NCBI GenBank assembly: GCA_025057335.1
Contig: JANWXG010000160.1
Coordinates: forward strand, 1 to 6,235
Direction: 5' to 3'
From: a bacterium
GTDB taxonomy: Bacteria > Armatimonadota > HRBIN16
Length of the DNA: 6,235 nt
A program made the translations under genes and the position numbers. This document shows positions 1 to 4,833 of this stretch, piece after piece. The first letter of the stretch is position 1. Each line of letters begins with the position of its first letter. The notes beneath the pieces were generated by a model, which saw only the letters and a list, made by a program, of their open reading frames with translations, did not search any database and was not told where the DNA came from.

Positions 1-29
1 GCAGGAGCCTCGCCCTCCAATCCTTCGTC

Positions 30-50
30 ACCCTGAGCGTAGCGAAGGGT
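30..50. repeat. Short imperfect palindrome resembling a dispersed intergenic repeat
   Basis: An ACCCT arm at 30-34 faces an AGGGT arm at 46-50, with an inner GC/GC pairing (37-38 with 42-43) around a 3-base loop and two mismatched positions between. Read on the minus strand, the element lies about 65 bases downstream of the PLP-enzyme stop codon. Its core, with flanking GTC and CTC, resembles a palindrome I recall as abundant in intergenic DNA of several bacterial phyla, where it occurs in many slightly varied copies. Only one copy is visible here, so calling it dispersed rests on memory. It could also help end transcription of the minus-strand gene, but there is no T-tract. Confidence 0.4.
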
Positions 51-74
51 CTCCAGAAATGCCTCGCTGACGCC

Positions 75-109
75 CTGCAGGATAGGGGGAACGGAAAGGT
101 ACCCTGCAG
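75..109 (-). terminator. Possible stem-loop downstream of the PLP enzyme gene
   Basis: CTGCAGG at 75-81 is the exact reverse complement of CCTGCAG at 103-109, giving a 7-bp stem with a 21-base loop that begins 5 bases past the stop codon of the minus-strand gene. The loop is long and no T-run follows on the minus strand, so a classical intrinsic terminator is unlikely. It may be an mRNA 3'-end structure or simply the product of two CCCTGCAG copies, since CTGCAG is itself palindromic. Confidence 0.25.
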
Positions 110-114
110 AAAGA

Positions 115-1263
115 TCAACACTGCTCCAGCGCTTGCTGCAGGTCTTCCAGCAGGTCGTTGACGTCCTCCAGACCGACGGAGAGGCGCACCATGTTGTCGG
201 GGATGCCGCACCAGGCGCGCTCCTCGGCACTCATCGAGGCGTGCGACATCTTGGGAGGATAGCCGATGAGCGACTCCGCTCCGCCCAGGCTCTCTGCCAG
301 GTTAAAGATTTTCGTGCCCTCGCAGAAGCGTTGCGCCACCTCTGCCCCGCCTTTCACGCCGACGGCGACCATGCCGCTGAAGCCATGACGCATCTGTCGC
401 CGTGCCAGTTCGTGCTGCGGATGAGAGGGCAATCCCGGGTAGCGTACCCACTCGATTTTGGGGTGGCTCTCCAGAAACTGCGCGACCGCCATCGCGTTGC
501 GACAGTGCGTCTCCATGCGCACATGTAGGGTACGGATACCTCGTAGAGTCAGCCAACAGTCAAACGGGCTGGGCACGCCGCCGAAATCGTTCTGATAGCG
601 GTATAGCTTCTCGTACAGTTCGGGGTCGTTGGTCACCACTGCTCCACCGATGAGGTCGCTGTGCCCCCCGATGTACTTGGTGGTGCTGTGTAGCACGATG
701 TCCGCGCCCAGGTCCAGCGGGTTCTGCAGGTAAGGGCTGGCGAAAGTGTTGTCCACCACCAGCAAGGCGCCATGGCGATGGGCGACCTCAGCGATTGCTG
801 CGATATCCACCACGACCAGAGTCGGGTTGGAGGGGCTTTCGATCCACACCAGTCGCGTTTGGGGGGTGAACGCCTCCTCTAAGCGGTTCAGGTCGGTGAA
901 GTCAGCGTAGGTGGACTGCACGTTGTACTTCTCTCGCAGATGGCGCAGCAGGCGGAAGGTGCCGCCGTAGATGTCTTTGGTGGCAAGGATGTGCTCCCCG
1001 CTGCGCACAAGGGAGGTGACCGCCGTCTCCGCCGCCATGCCCGAGGCGAATGCTAAACCATACTGGGCGTTCTCCAACGCGGCGATGCTGCGCTCCAGCG
1101 CGCCCCGCGTCGGGTTGCCCGAACGGGCGTACTCCCAGCCTGCTTTCAGTTCGCCTACTTTCGCCTGCACGTAGGTGGACGCGGTATGTATCGGGGGAAC
1201 GACCGCTCCTGTGATAGGGTCGGGCTCTTGACCCGCTCGGATTGCCTTGGTCCCGAAACGCAT
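115..1263 (-). CDS. PLP-dependent trans-sulfuration enzyme (cystathionine gamma-synthase/gamma-lyase family)
   Basis: Cytosolic fold-type I PLP enzyme of the Cys/Met metabolism family. It probably makes or cleaves cystathionine or a related thioether in methionine/cysteine metabolism. The 382 residues match the family's usual length of about 380-400. Visible motifs in order are Y46 and R48 in EYARSGNPTR (cofactor phosphate binding from the neighbouring subunit), S74-G75-M76, Y99 (ring stacking), ESPSNPT at 142-148, D171 in VVDNTFASP (pyridine nitrogen), the Schiff-base lysine K196 in STTKYIGGHSD, ESLGGAES at 324-331, and R360 in VRLSVGLED (substrate carboxylate). The start is the ATG at 1263 because GGAGGAGG lies just upstream of it; the reading frame stays open to 1326, but that extension covers the predicted promoter. 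Gamma-synthase, gamma-lyase and methionine gamma-lyase cannot be separated by eye, so no symbol is given. No other sulfur gene is adjacent. Confidence 0.95.
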   Translation of the reverse strand: MRFGTKAIRAGQEPDPITGAVVPPIHTASTYVQAKVGELKAGWEYARSGNPTRGALERSIAALENAQYGLAFASGMAAETAVTSLVRSGEHILATKDIYGGTFRLLRHLREKYNVQSTYADFTDLNRLEEAFTPQTRLVWIESPSNPTLVVVDIAAIAEVAHRHGALLVVDNTFASPYLQNPLDLGADIVLHSTTKYIGGHSDLIGGAVVTNDPELYEKLYRYQNDFGGVPSPFDCWLTLRGIRTLHVRMETHCRNAMAVAQFLESHPKIEWVRYPGLPSHPQHELARRQMRHGFSGMVAVGVKGGAEVAQRFCEGTKIFNLAESLGGAESLIGYPPKMSHASMSAEERAWCGIPDNMVRLSVGLEDVNDLLEDLQQALEQC

Positions 1264-1298
1264 GGTTGCTCCTCCTCCTATGCCTTCTGAGAACGTAT

Positions 1299-1326
1299 AG
1301 TATCCCAAAATGGTCGGCTCCGTCAA
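1299..1326 (-). promoter_or_regulatory. Predicted sigma70-type promoter of the PLP enzyme gene
   Basis: On the minus strand, TTGACG (1321-1326) is separated by 16 bases from GATACT (1299-1304). The -35 box matches the TTGACA consensus at five of six positions and the -10 box matches TATAAT at four of six. Transcription would begin near 1292, leaving a leader of about 28 bases that contains the GGAGGAGG ribosome binding site. The placement supports the ATG at 1263 as the start, because the longer open frame would begin inside the -35 box. Confidence 0.55.
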
Positions 1327-1327
1327 A

Positions 1328-1339
1328 CCTGCTTGCAGG
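1328..1339. promoter_or_regulatory. Inverted repeat, candidate operator in the divergent promoter region
   Basis: CCTGC-TT-GCAGG is a perfect inverted repeat with 5-bp arms and a 2-base centre. It sits two bases upstream of the predicted -35 box of the minus-strand gene. It also overlaps a weak TTGCAG -35-like box (1333-1338) for the malic enzyme gene, whose possible -10 (CACAAT, 1358-1363) is a long 19 bases further on. A regulator bound here could affect both genes. The regulator is unknown, and a 10-bp matched palindrome may occur by chance. Confidence 0.35.
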
Positions 1340-1398
1340 AACCCCTCCCCCGCCTGTCACAATATACCTCGGTATCCCTCAGAGAGGAGGGTGTGGAG

Positions 1399-2838
1399 AT
1401 GTCAGAGACGACAATGCATGTGAGCCCCAGCTACAGCTTCACGGTGCGCCTCGAGTACCCCAACGAGCCCGGGATGCTGGGCAAAATCGCTTCCCTGATT
1501 GGCGAAGAGGGCGGCAGTATCGGTGCAGTGGACATCGTGCGCACAGCAGGGAAGGTCATCACGCGCGACTTCACCATCTACGCTGCTGGCGACGACCATG
1601 CCCAAGCCATCCTGAAGTCGCTGCGCCAGATACCCGGCGTGAAGGTGGTGAAGCACTCGGACCGCACGTTTCTGTTACATCTCGGCGGCAAGATTTCGGT
1701 GCAGCCGAAGATTCCCATCCGCACGCGCGATGACCTGTCGATGGCTTACACGCCGGGGGTCGCCCGTGTCTGTGAGGCGATAGTGGCGCATCCCGAGGAT
1801 GTGTACAACCTCACTATCAAGCGCAATACGGTAGCGGTGGTGACCGACGGCTCAGCAGTGCTGGGGCTGGGCAATATCGGCGCAGCGGCGTCGCTGCCCG
1901 TGATGGAGGGCAAGGCGATGCTCTTCAAGGAGCTGGGCGATGTCGATGCGTTTCCCATCGCTCTGCAGACGCAGGACACGGACGAGATAGTGAAAACAGT
2001 GGAGAACATCGCTCCTGTGTTCGGCGGTATCAACCTGGAAGACATCGCAGCCCCGCGCTGCTTTGAGGTAGAGGAGCGGCTAGCGGAGCGACTGGACATC
2101 CCTGTATTCCACGACGACCAGCACGGCACGGCGGTGGTGACACTGGCGGCACTGCAGAACGCCTTGCAGATTGTGCGCAAGCCCATGGAGTTGCTGAAGG
2201 TGGTTATCAACGGGGCGGGTGCGGCAGGAATCGCTATCGCTAGGCTATTGGTGCGAGCGGGCGTGCGCGACATCGTGCTGTGCGACCGCGCGGGCGCCAT
2301 CTATCGGGGTAGGGAAGAGCACATGAACCCGTACAAAGCCGCCATTGCCGAGATGACCAACCCGCGCGGGTTGCGCGGCTGCCTAGGCGAAGTGCTACAG
2401 GGGGCGGATGTGTTCATCGGAGTCTCCGCGCCGAACGTGTTGACCGCAGATGACGTAAGGCAGATGGCGAAAGACCCCATCGTGTTCGCGATGGCGAACC
2501 CCATCCCCGAGGTGATGCCAGAGGAGATAGCGGATGTCGCCCGCATCATCGCGACGGGGCGCTCGGACTACCCGAACCAGATTAACAACGTACTGTGCTT
2601 CCCTGGCTTCTTCCGAGGGCTGCTGGACAGCCGTGCGGCGCGCGTGACTGAGGAGATGAAGCTGGCAGCGGCTAAAGCCATCGCGGGAGTTATCAAGCCC
2701 TCCGAGCTGCACGAAGACTACATCGTACCCAGCGTGTTCGACCGCCGGGTGGCGGAGGCAGTCGCGCAGGCGGTGGAGCGAGAGGCGTACCGGAGCGGCA
2801 TTGCCCGTCGGCGCAGGCGTCGACATGGGAGCGGATAG
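1399..2838 (+). CDS. NAD(P)-dependent malic enzyme with N-terminal ACT domain
   Basis: Oxidative decarboxylation of malate to pyruvate and CO2 with reduction of NAD(P); cytosolic. Of the 479 residues, about 12-90 form an ACT-type regulatory domain (SFTVRLEYPNEPGMLGKIAS), about 95-235 the malic-enzyme N-terminal domain and about 236-440 the nucleotide-binding domain. Catalytic candidates are Y117 in MAYTPGVA and K172 in EGKAMLFKE. Metal ligands are E214 and D215 in INLEDI and D240 in FHDDQHGTA. The dinucleotide motif GAGAAG is at 272-277, and D296 after the second strand fits NAD better than NADP. NPIPEV (367-372) and SDYPNQINNVLCFPG (389-403) are family signatures. The ATG at 1399 is chosen because AGAGGAGG lies 8 bases upstream; a TTG at 1333 opens the same frame without such support. 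The ACT domain suggests amino-acid or other small-molecule control, ligand unknown. The tail has six consecutive arginines (470-475). Confidence 0.95.
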   Translation: MSETTMHVSPSYSFTVRLEYPNEPGMLGKIASLIGEEGGSIGAVDIVRTAGKVITRDFTIYAAGDDHAQAILKSLRQIPGVKVVKHSDRTFLLHLGGKISVQPKIPIRTRDDLSMAYTPGVARVCEAIVAHPEDVYNLTIKRNTVAVVTDGSAVLGLGNIGAAASLPVMEGKAMLFKELGDVDAFPIALQTQDTDEIVKTVENIAPVFGGINLEDIAAPRCFEVEERLAERLDIPVFHDDQHGTAVVTLAALQNALQIVRKPMELLKVVINGAGAAGIAIARLLVRAGVRDIVLCDRAGAIYRGREEHMNPYKAAIAEMTNPRGLRGCLGEVLQGADVFIGVSAPNVLTADDVRQMAKDPIVFAMANPIPEVMPEEIADVARIIATGRSDYPNQINNVLCFPGFFRGLLDSRAARVTEEMKLAAAKAIAGVIKPSELHEDYIVPSVFDRRVAEAVAQAVEREAYRSGIARRRRRRHGSG

Positions 2839-2843
2839 CGGGC

Positions 2844-2861
2844 GCAGTGCTGGAACACTGC
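2844..2861. terminator. Hairpin between convergent genes, possible two-way terminator
   Basis: GCAGTG (2844-2849) and CACTGC (2856-2861) form a perfect 6-bp stem with a 6-base loop, filling most of the 23-base gap between two convergent stop codons (TAG ending at 2838 and, on the minus strand, TAA at 2862-2864). Position and symmetry suit a terminator or mRNA-end structure used from both sides. No U-tract follows in either direction, so strong intrinsic termination is doubtful. Confidence 0.45.
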
Positions 2862-3368
2862 TTACCTGTCCGTCGTGGAGACGCTGGAGACCCGTCCGCT
2901 CTGCGCGGAGCCGGGAAGCTCCTTCAGGGCAACGCCCTTGAGGCGCATCATGTTCATCGTAGCGGAGAGCACAACAACCACAATGCCTAGCCACGCTGCG
3001 AAGGCGACCCACCGCGCGCGGTTGCGACGGATGCCCTCAAACGCCAACGAGGGATGCGACAGGGCAGTGGAGATGAAAAACAGCGCCAGCACCAGCAACA
3101 GCTTCGCGCCCAGCACCATGTGGTAGTTCGGCTTCACTGTCGGGATAACCACCACCAGGTTGTAGATGCCCGTTACCCAGATGAGCACCCAAGCCACGCC
3201 GAGCAAGATTCCCGCACGCCGCTGCAGCGCCTGAACCAGCTCTTCAGACCCCCCCTGCACCCGACGCAGTACTGGATGCAGCACCAGATACTGGAACAGC
3301 GTGAACCCCACGACTGTGACAATGCTCAGCACATGCACCCACTTGACGCCAAGGTCTACCCAGTTCAT
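2862..3368 (-). CDS. Four-helix integral membrane protein, CopD-like in pattern
   Basis: A 168-residue inner-membrane protein with four predicted transmembrane helices, at about 8-30, 52-75, 86-104 and 121-141, and a polar C-terminal tail of about 25 residues. Histidines lie in or beside helices: H12 (KWVHVLS), H31 (LVLHPVLRR), H83 and H105 (ALSHPS). The pattern of a helix-1 histidine, a basic PxLRR loop, a TG in helix 2 (T66-G67) and G-A-K opening helix 3 (87-89) recalls CopD-type and related small heme- or copper-associated membrane proteins. I cannot assign a family with certainty. The ATG at 3368 follows GGAGGG at a 7-base spacing, and its first bases overlap the previous gene's TGA as ATGA, so translation is probably coupled to the small Cys protein. 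An in-frame upstream ATG at 3410 would add 14 residues and enlarge the overlap; it is less likely. Confidence 0.8.
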   Translation of the reverse strand: MNWVDLGVKWVHVLSIVTVVGFTLFQYLVLHPVLRRVQGGSEELVQALQRRAGILLGVAWVLIWVTGIYNLVVVIPTVKPNYHMVLGAKLLLVLALFFISTALSHPSLAFEGIRRNRARWVAFAAWLGIVVVVLSATMNMMRLKGVALKELPGSAQSGRVSSVSTTDR

Positions 3369-3577
3369 GCTTCGCCCTCCGCGACGAAGCACTCGCGCCC
3401 AGAGACACACGCCGTGTCCTCGGCGGGCGCGCCGTCAGGTCCCAGCGGTTTCATCGTGCGTAGGCACCAGAAATGCCTCTGCGGGGGGCTGGTCACCATG
3501 TCGGCGGTATCGAGCGTGACACTGGCGTGCGCCACGTAGTCCATCTTGCTACGCAGGTACTTGCAGCGTGTAGTCAT
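3365..3577 (-). CDS. Small four-cysteine protein of unknown function
   Basis: A 70-residue protein with no signal peptide or membrane helix. Cysteines are at 5, 38, 57 and 63 and histidines at 17 and 35. The second half reads HFWCLRTMKPLGPDG (35-49) followed by C57-x5-C63, which looks like a compact metal- or Fe-S-binding, or disulfide, scaffold. I do not recognise a named family. The ATG at 3577 is preceded by GGGAGGAG at ideal spacing, and the stop codon overlaps the next gene's start as ATGA; both argue strongly for a real gene despite its size. The frame is open further upstream to 3700, but that stretch has no ribosome binding site and an unconvincing Arg/Lys-rich composition. Coupling to the downstream membrane protein suggests the two act together; any role in metal or redox handling is inference. 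Confidence 0.75.
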   Translation of the reverse strand: MTTRCKYLRSKMDYVAHASVTLDTADMVTSPPQRHFWCLRTMKPLGPDGAPAEDTACVSGRECFVAEGEA

Positions 3578-3627
3578 GCTTCTCCTCCCAACAACCAGTG
3601 CGTTCCCTGTAGCAGCCACAGGTTCAT
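3574..3627 (-). CDS. Possible 17-codon leader ORF of the small-protein operon
   Basis: A very short ORF encoding MNLWLLQGTHWLLGGEA, ending in a TGA that overlaps the ATG of the four-cysteine gene as ATGA. Its own ATG overlaps the TGA of an even shorter frame (8 codons from an ATG at 3653) as TGATG. A GGA in AAAAAGGAAG lies 12 bases before the ATG, which is a long spacing. The last codons GGA-GGA-GAA coincide with the ribosome binding site of the next gene, so that part is not independent evidence. Two tryptophans and several leucines give it a membrane-peptide or leader-peptide character. If translated, it could couple or attenuate the downstream genes. Chance is a serious alternative at this length. 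Confidence 0.3.
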   Translation of the reverse strand: MNLWLLQGTHWLLGGEA

Positions 3628-3803
3628 CAGCGGTGCGCTTCCTTTTTCGGCATAGTAGGGGCTTCCCCCTCTTGGCGCGGCAACCCTTACCACTTGTCAT
3701 CTTCGTTCGTGTCCATTACCGCGACACGCCCAGCGTAAATGGAGACAGCTCGGGCTACAGCGGGCGCAATGGGCGACAGCATGAGTATACCCCACTCTTG
3801 CCC

Positions 3804-3833
3804 TTTATCTCACGGAGCGTCACACGGTATAAT
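3804..3833 (+). promoter_or_regulatory. Predicted promoter of the coiled-coil gene
   Basis: A perfect TATAAT at 3828-3833 lies 29 bases before the ATG at 3863. A weak -35-like TTTATC at 3804-3809 is 18 bases upstream, matching TTGACA at only three positions. Transcription would start near 3840, just ahead of AAAGGAG, giving a leader of about 23 bases. The -10 is convincing and the -35 is not, so activity may need an activator or extra contacts. Confidence 0.5.
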
Positions 3834-3841
3834 CGTAGCGG

Positions 3842-3853
3842 AAAGGAGCCTTT
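3842..3853 (+). promoter_or_regulatory. Ribosome binding site with unusually long spacing, inside a mini-palindrome
   Basis: AAAGGAG (3842-3848) is the only Shine-Dalgarno-like sequence before the ATG at 3863, and 14 bases separate them, well beyond the usual 5-9. The site is half of AAAGG-AG-CCTTT, which could fold as a small AAAG/CTTT stem. No alternative ATG, GTG or TTG lies in frame nearer to it. Weak or structure-dependent initiation is possible; a purely chance palindrome is equally so. Confidence 0.4.
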
Positions 3854-3862
3854 AAGAGACAG

Positions 3863-4774
3863 ATGGTAGTGGAAGACCTTCGTGACCTTATTCGTCTACT
3901 GGAGCAGCATCCCGACTGGCGGGCAGAGCTGAGGAAAGTGCTGCTGGGTGACGAGCTACTACAGCTGCCTGAGCTGGTGCGGGAAATCCTGCTGATTCTG
4001 CGCCAGCATTCGGAGATACTGCAGCGACACTCAGAGGCGATAGAACGCCTGATTGAGGCGCAGCGTCGCACGGAGGAGCGGTTGGAGCAGTATCGGGCGG
4101 AGATGCACGAGGAGTTCCGTCGCGTGTGGGAAGCTATCCAGCAGTTGGCGGAAGCACAGCGTCGTACCGACCAGCGCATGGAGGAACTCATTCAGGCGCA
4201 GCAGCGCACTGACCAGCGCATGGAGGAGCTCATTCAGGCGCAGCAGCGCACTGACCAGCGCATGGAGGAACTCATTCAGGCGCAGCAGCAGATGGCTCAG
4301 CAGCTCTCACGGCTGATGGACTGGCAGCGAGGGGAGGCGGGACGCCGTGACGGCGAACGGTTTGAGCAGCACACGCTGAAACGCGCGGTCGCCCTGTTCG
4401 ACGGGGGGCAGGGAGGCTCTCCTCTGCAACCGCATGTGCAGGAGACCCTGTACCGATGGCTTGCGCCCGTCTACCGTCAGGGCATCCCAGACGCTTCGGT
4501 AGACCCTTCATTGGCAGACATCATCTGGTGGAAGGGAGAAGAGGTTGTTGTCGCAGAGGTCTCCCTGAAGGTAGACGAGGAGGACATCCGTCGTGCGCGT
4601 CAGCGCGCCGACACGCTGCGCAACGTAGATGTCGCAGCCATCCCCGTGGTCATCGGCGAAGAGTGGGCGACAGGCGACGCGCAGGCGATAGCGATACAAG
4701 AGGGCGTCGAGTGGATGGTGGGACGAGGCTTGTCCCCAGGCTTCCTGCGCTTCCGCAAGCTCCGTTCCGAGTAG
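3863..4774 (+). CDS. Coiled-coil protein with C-terminal PD-(D/E)XK-like domain (DUF3782-like)
   Basis: 303 residues, soluble. Residues 1-40 form a short Leu-rich N-terminal segment (EDLRDLIRLLEQHPDWRAEL). Residues about 44-155 are an amphipathic, Glu/Gln/Arg-rich coiled coil with no proline, including three near-identical 14-residue units AQxRTDQRMEELIQ at 98-111, 112-125 and 126-139, plus degenerate units at 66-79 and 140-153. The C-terminal domain (about 160-290) contains LADIIWWKGEEVVVAEVSLKVDEED (217-241), then a helix with RARQRADTLR, then IPVVIG. This resembles the PD-(D/E)XK nuclease fold found behind such coiled coils in cyanobacteria, crenarchaea and thermophilic bacteria. D219 and E232 fit catalytic acids, but the expected ExK lysine reads E-V-S, with K236 two residues further on, so activity is uncertain. 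Function in this family is unknown. The next gene follows after 59 bases and may be cotranscribed. Confidence 0.85.
   Translation: MVVEDLRDLIRLLEQHPDWRAELRKVLLGDELLQLPELVREILLILRQHSEILQRHSEAIERLIEAQRRTEERLEQYRAEMHEEFRRVWEAIQQLAEAQRRTDQRMEELIQAQQRTDQRMEELIQAQQRTDQRMEELIQAQQQMAQQLSRLMDWQRGEAGRRDGERFEQHTLKRAVALFDGGQGGSPLQPHVQETLYRWLAPVYRQGIPDASVDPSLADIIWWKGEEVVVAEVSLKVDEEDIRRARQRADTLRNVDVAAIPVVIGEEWATGDAQAIAIQEGVEWMVGRGLSPGFLRFRKLRSE
4154..4279 (+). repeat. Three 42-bp tandem repeats within the coiled-coil gene
   Basis: Three adjacent 42-bp units, at 4154-4195, 4196-4237 and 4238-4279, each encode 14 residues or exactly two heptads. Units 2 and 3 differ at one silent base (GAG versus GAA before CTC). 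Unit 1 differs from unit 3 at five bases. Identity then extends into the first 10 bases of a fourth, diverged unit (4280-4289). Near-identity at silent positions points to recent duplication or gene conversion, and the in-frame length would allow unit number to change without breaking the protein. Confidence 0.9.
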
Positions 4775-4833
4775 CAGACGATGGTCTCCAGAGGGGAAGA
4801 GGGGCGCTCGCGATACTCTCGAGGGAGGTGAAC

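Larger units (their letters stand above)
3578..3862. other. Intergenic region between divergent transcription units
   Basis: About 285 bases with no convincing gene except the micro-ORFs near its left end. It holds a perfect TATAAT for the rightward gene, a TATACT-like box at 3784-3789 for the leftward operon (no good -35 at 16-18 bases), a small AGGGG-CTTC-CCCCT hairpin at 3657-3670, and three related decamer-like repeats: GGAGACAGC at 3741, GGGCTACAGC at 3752 and GGGCGACAGC at 3771. If the TATACT is used, the leftward transcript would have a leader of roughly 120-200 bases, depending on which start codon is counted, including these repeats. I see no known riboswitch or tRNA. Confidence 0.5.

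Noticed and set aside
1264..1326. Upstream extension of the PLP enzyme to an ATG at 1326
   Set aside because: The extra 21 residues overlap the predicted -35 and -10 boxes, lack a ribosome binding site and do not resemble the family's N-terminus, whereas the ATG at 1263 has GGAGGAGG just upstream.
1333..1398. TTG-initiated extension of the malic enzyme
   Set aside because: It has no ribosome binding site of its own, while the ATG at 1399 has AGAGGAGG 8 bases upstream and places the ACT domain normally.
1242..1733. 163-codon plus-strand frame over the divergent gap and ACT domain
   Set aside because: It overlaps both real genes in other frames, has no ribosome binding site and shows a low-complexity shadow composition.
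1746..2300. 184-codon minus-strand frame opposite the malic enzyme
   Set aside because: Ser/Thr/Ala-rich antisense shadow with no start signal; the plus strand carries every malic enzyme motif.
2395..3012. 205-codon open frame on the minus strand across the malic enzyme 3' end
   Set aside because: It lies antisense to clear malic enzyme coding sequence and out of frame with the membrane protein; its composition is that of a shadow frame in GC-rich DNA.
3546..3869. 107-codon plus-strand frame across the 3578-3862 gap
   Set aside because: It is antisense to the well-supported small Cys gene, lacks a ribosome binding site and runs into the coiled-coil gene in another frame.
4154..4289. CRISPR-like array
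   Set aside because: The 42-bp units are directly adjacent with no unique spacers and are in frame with coiled-coil heptads, so this is a coding tandem repeat.
4053..4316. Repetitive alternative-frame ORF within the coiled-coil gene
   Set aside because: Its repeats merely reflect the 42-bp DNA repeats read in another frame; it has no start signal.
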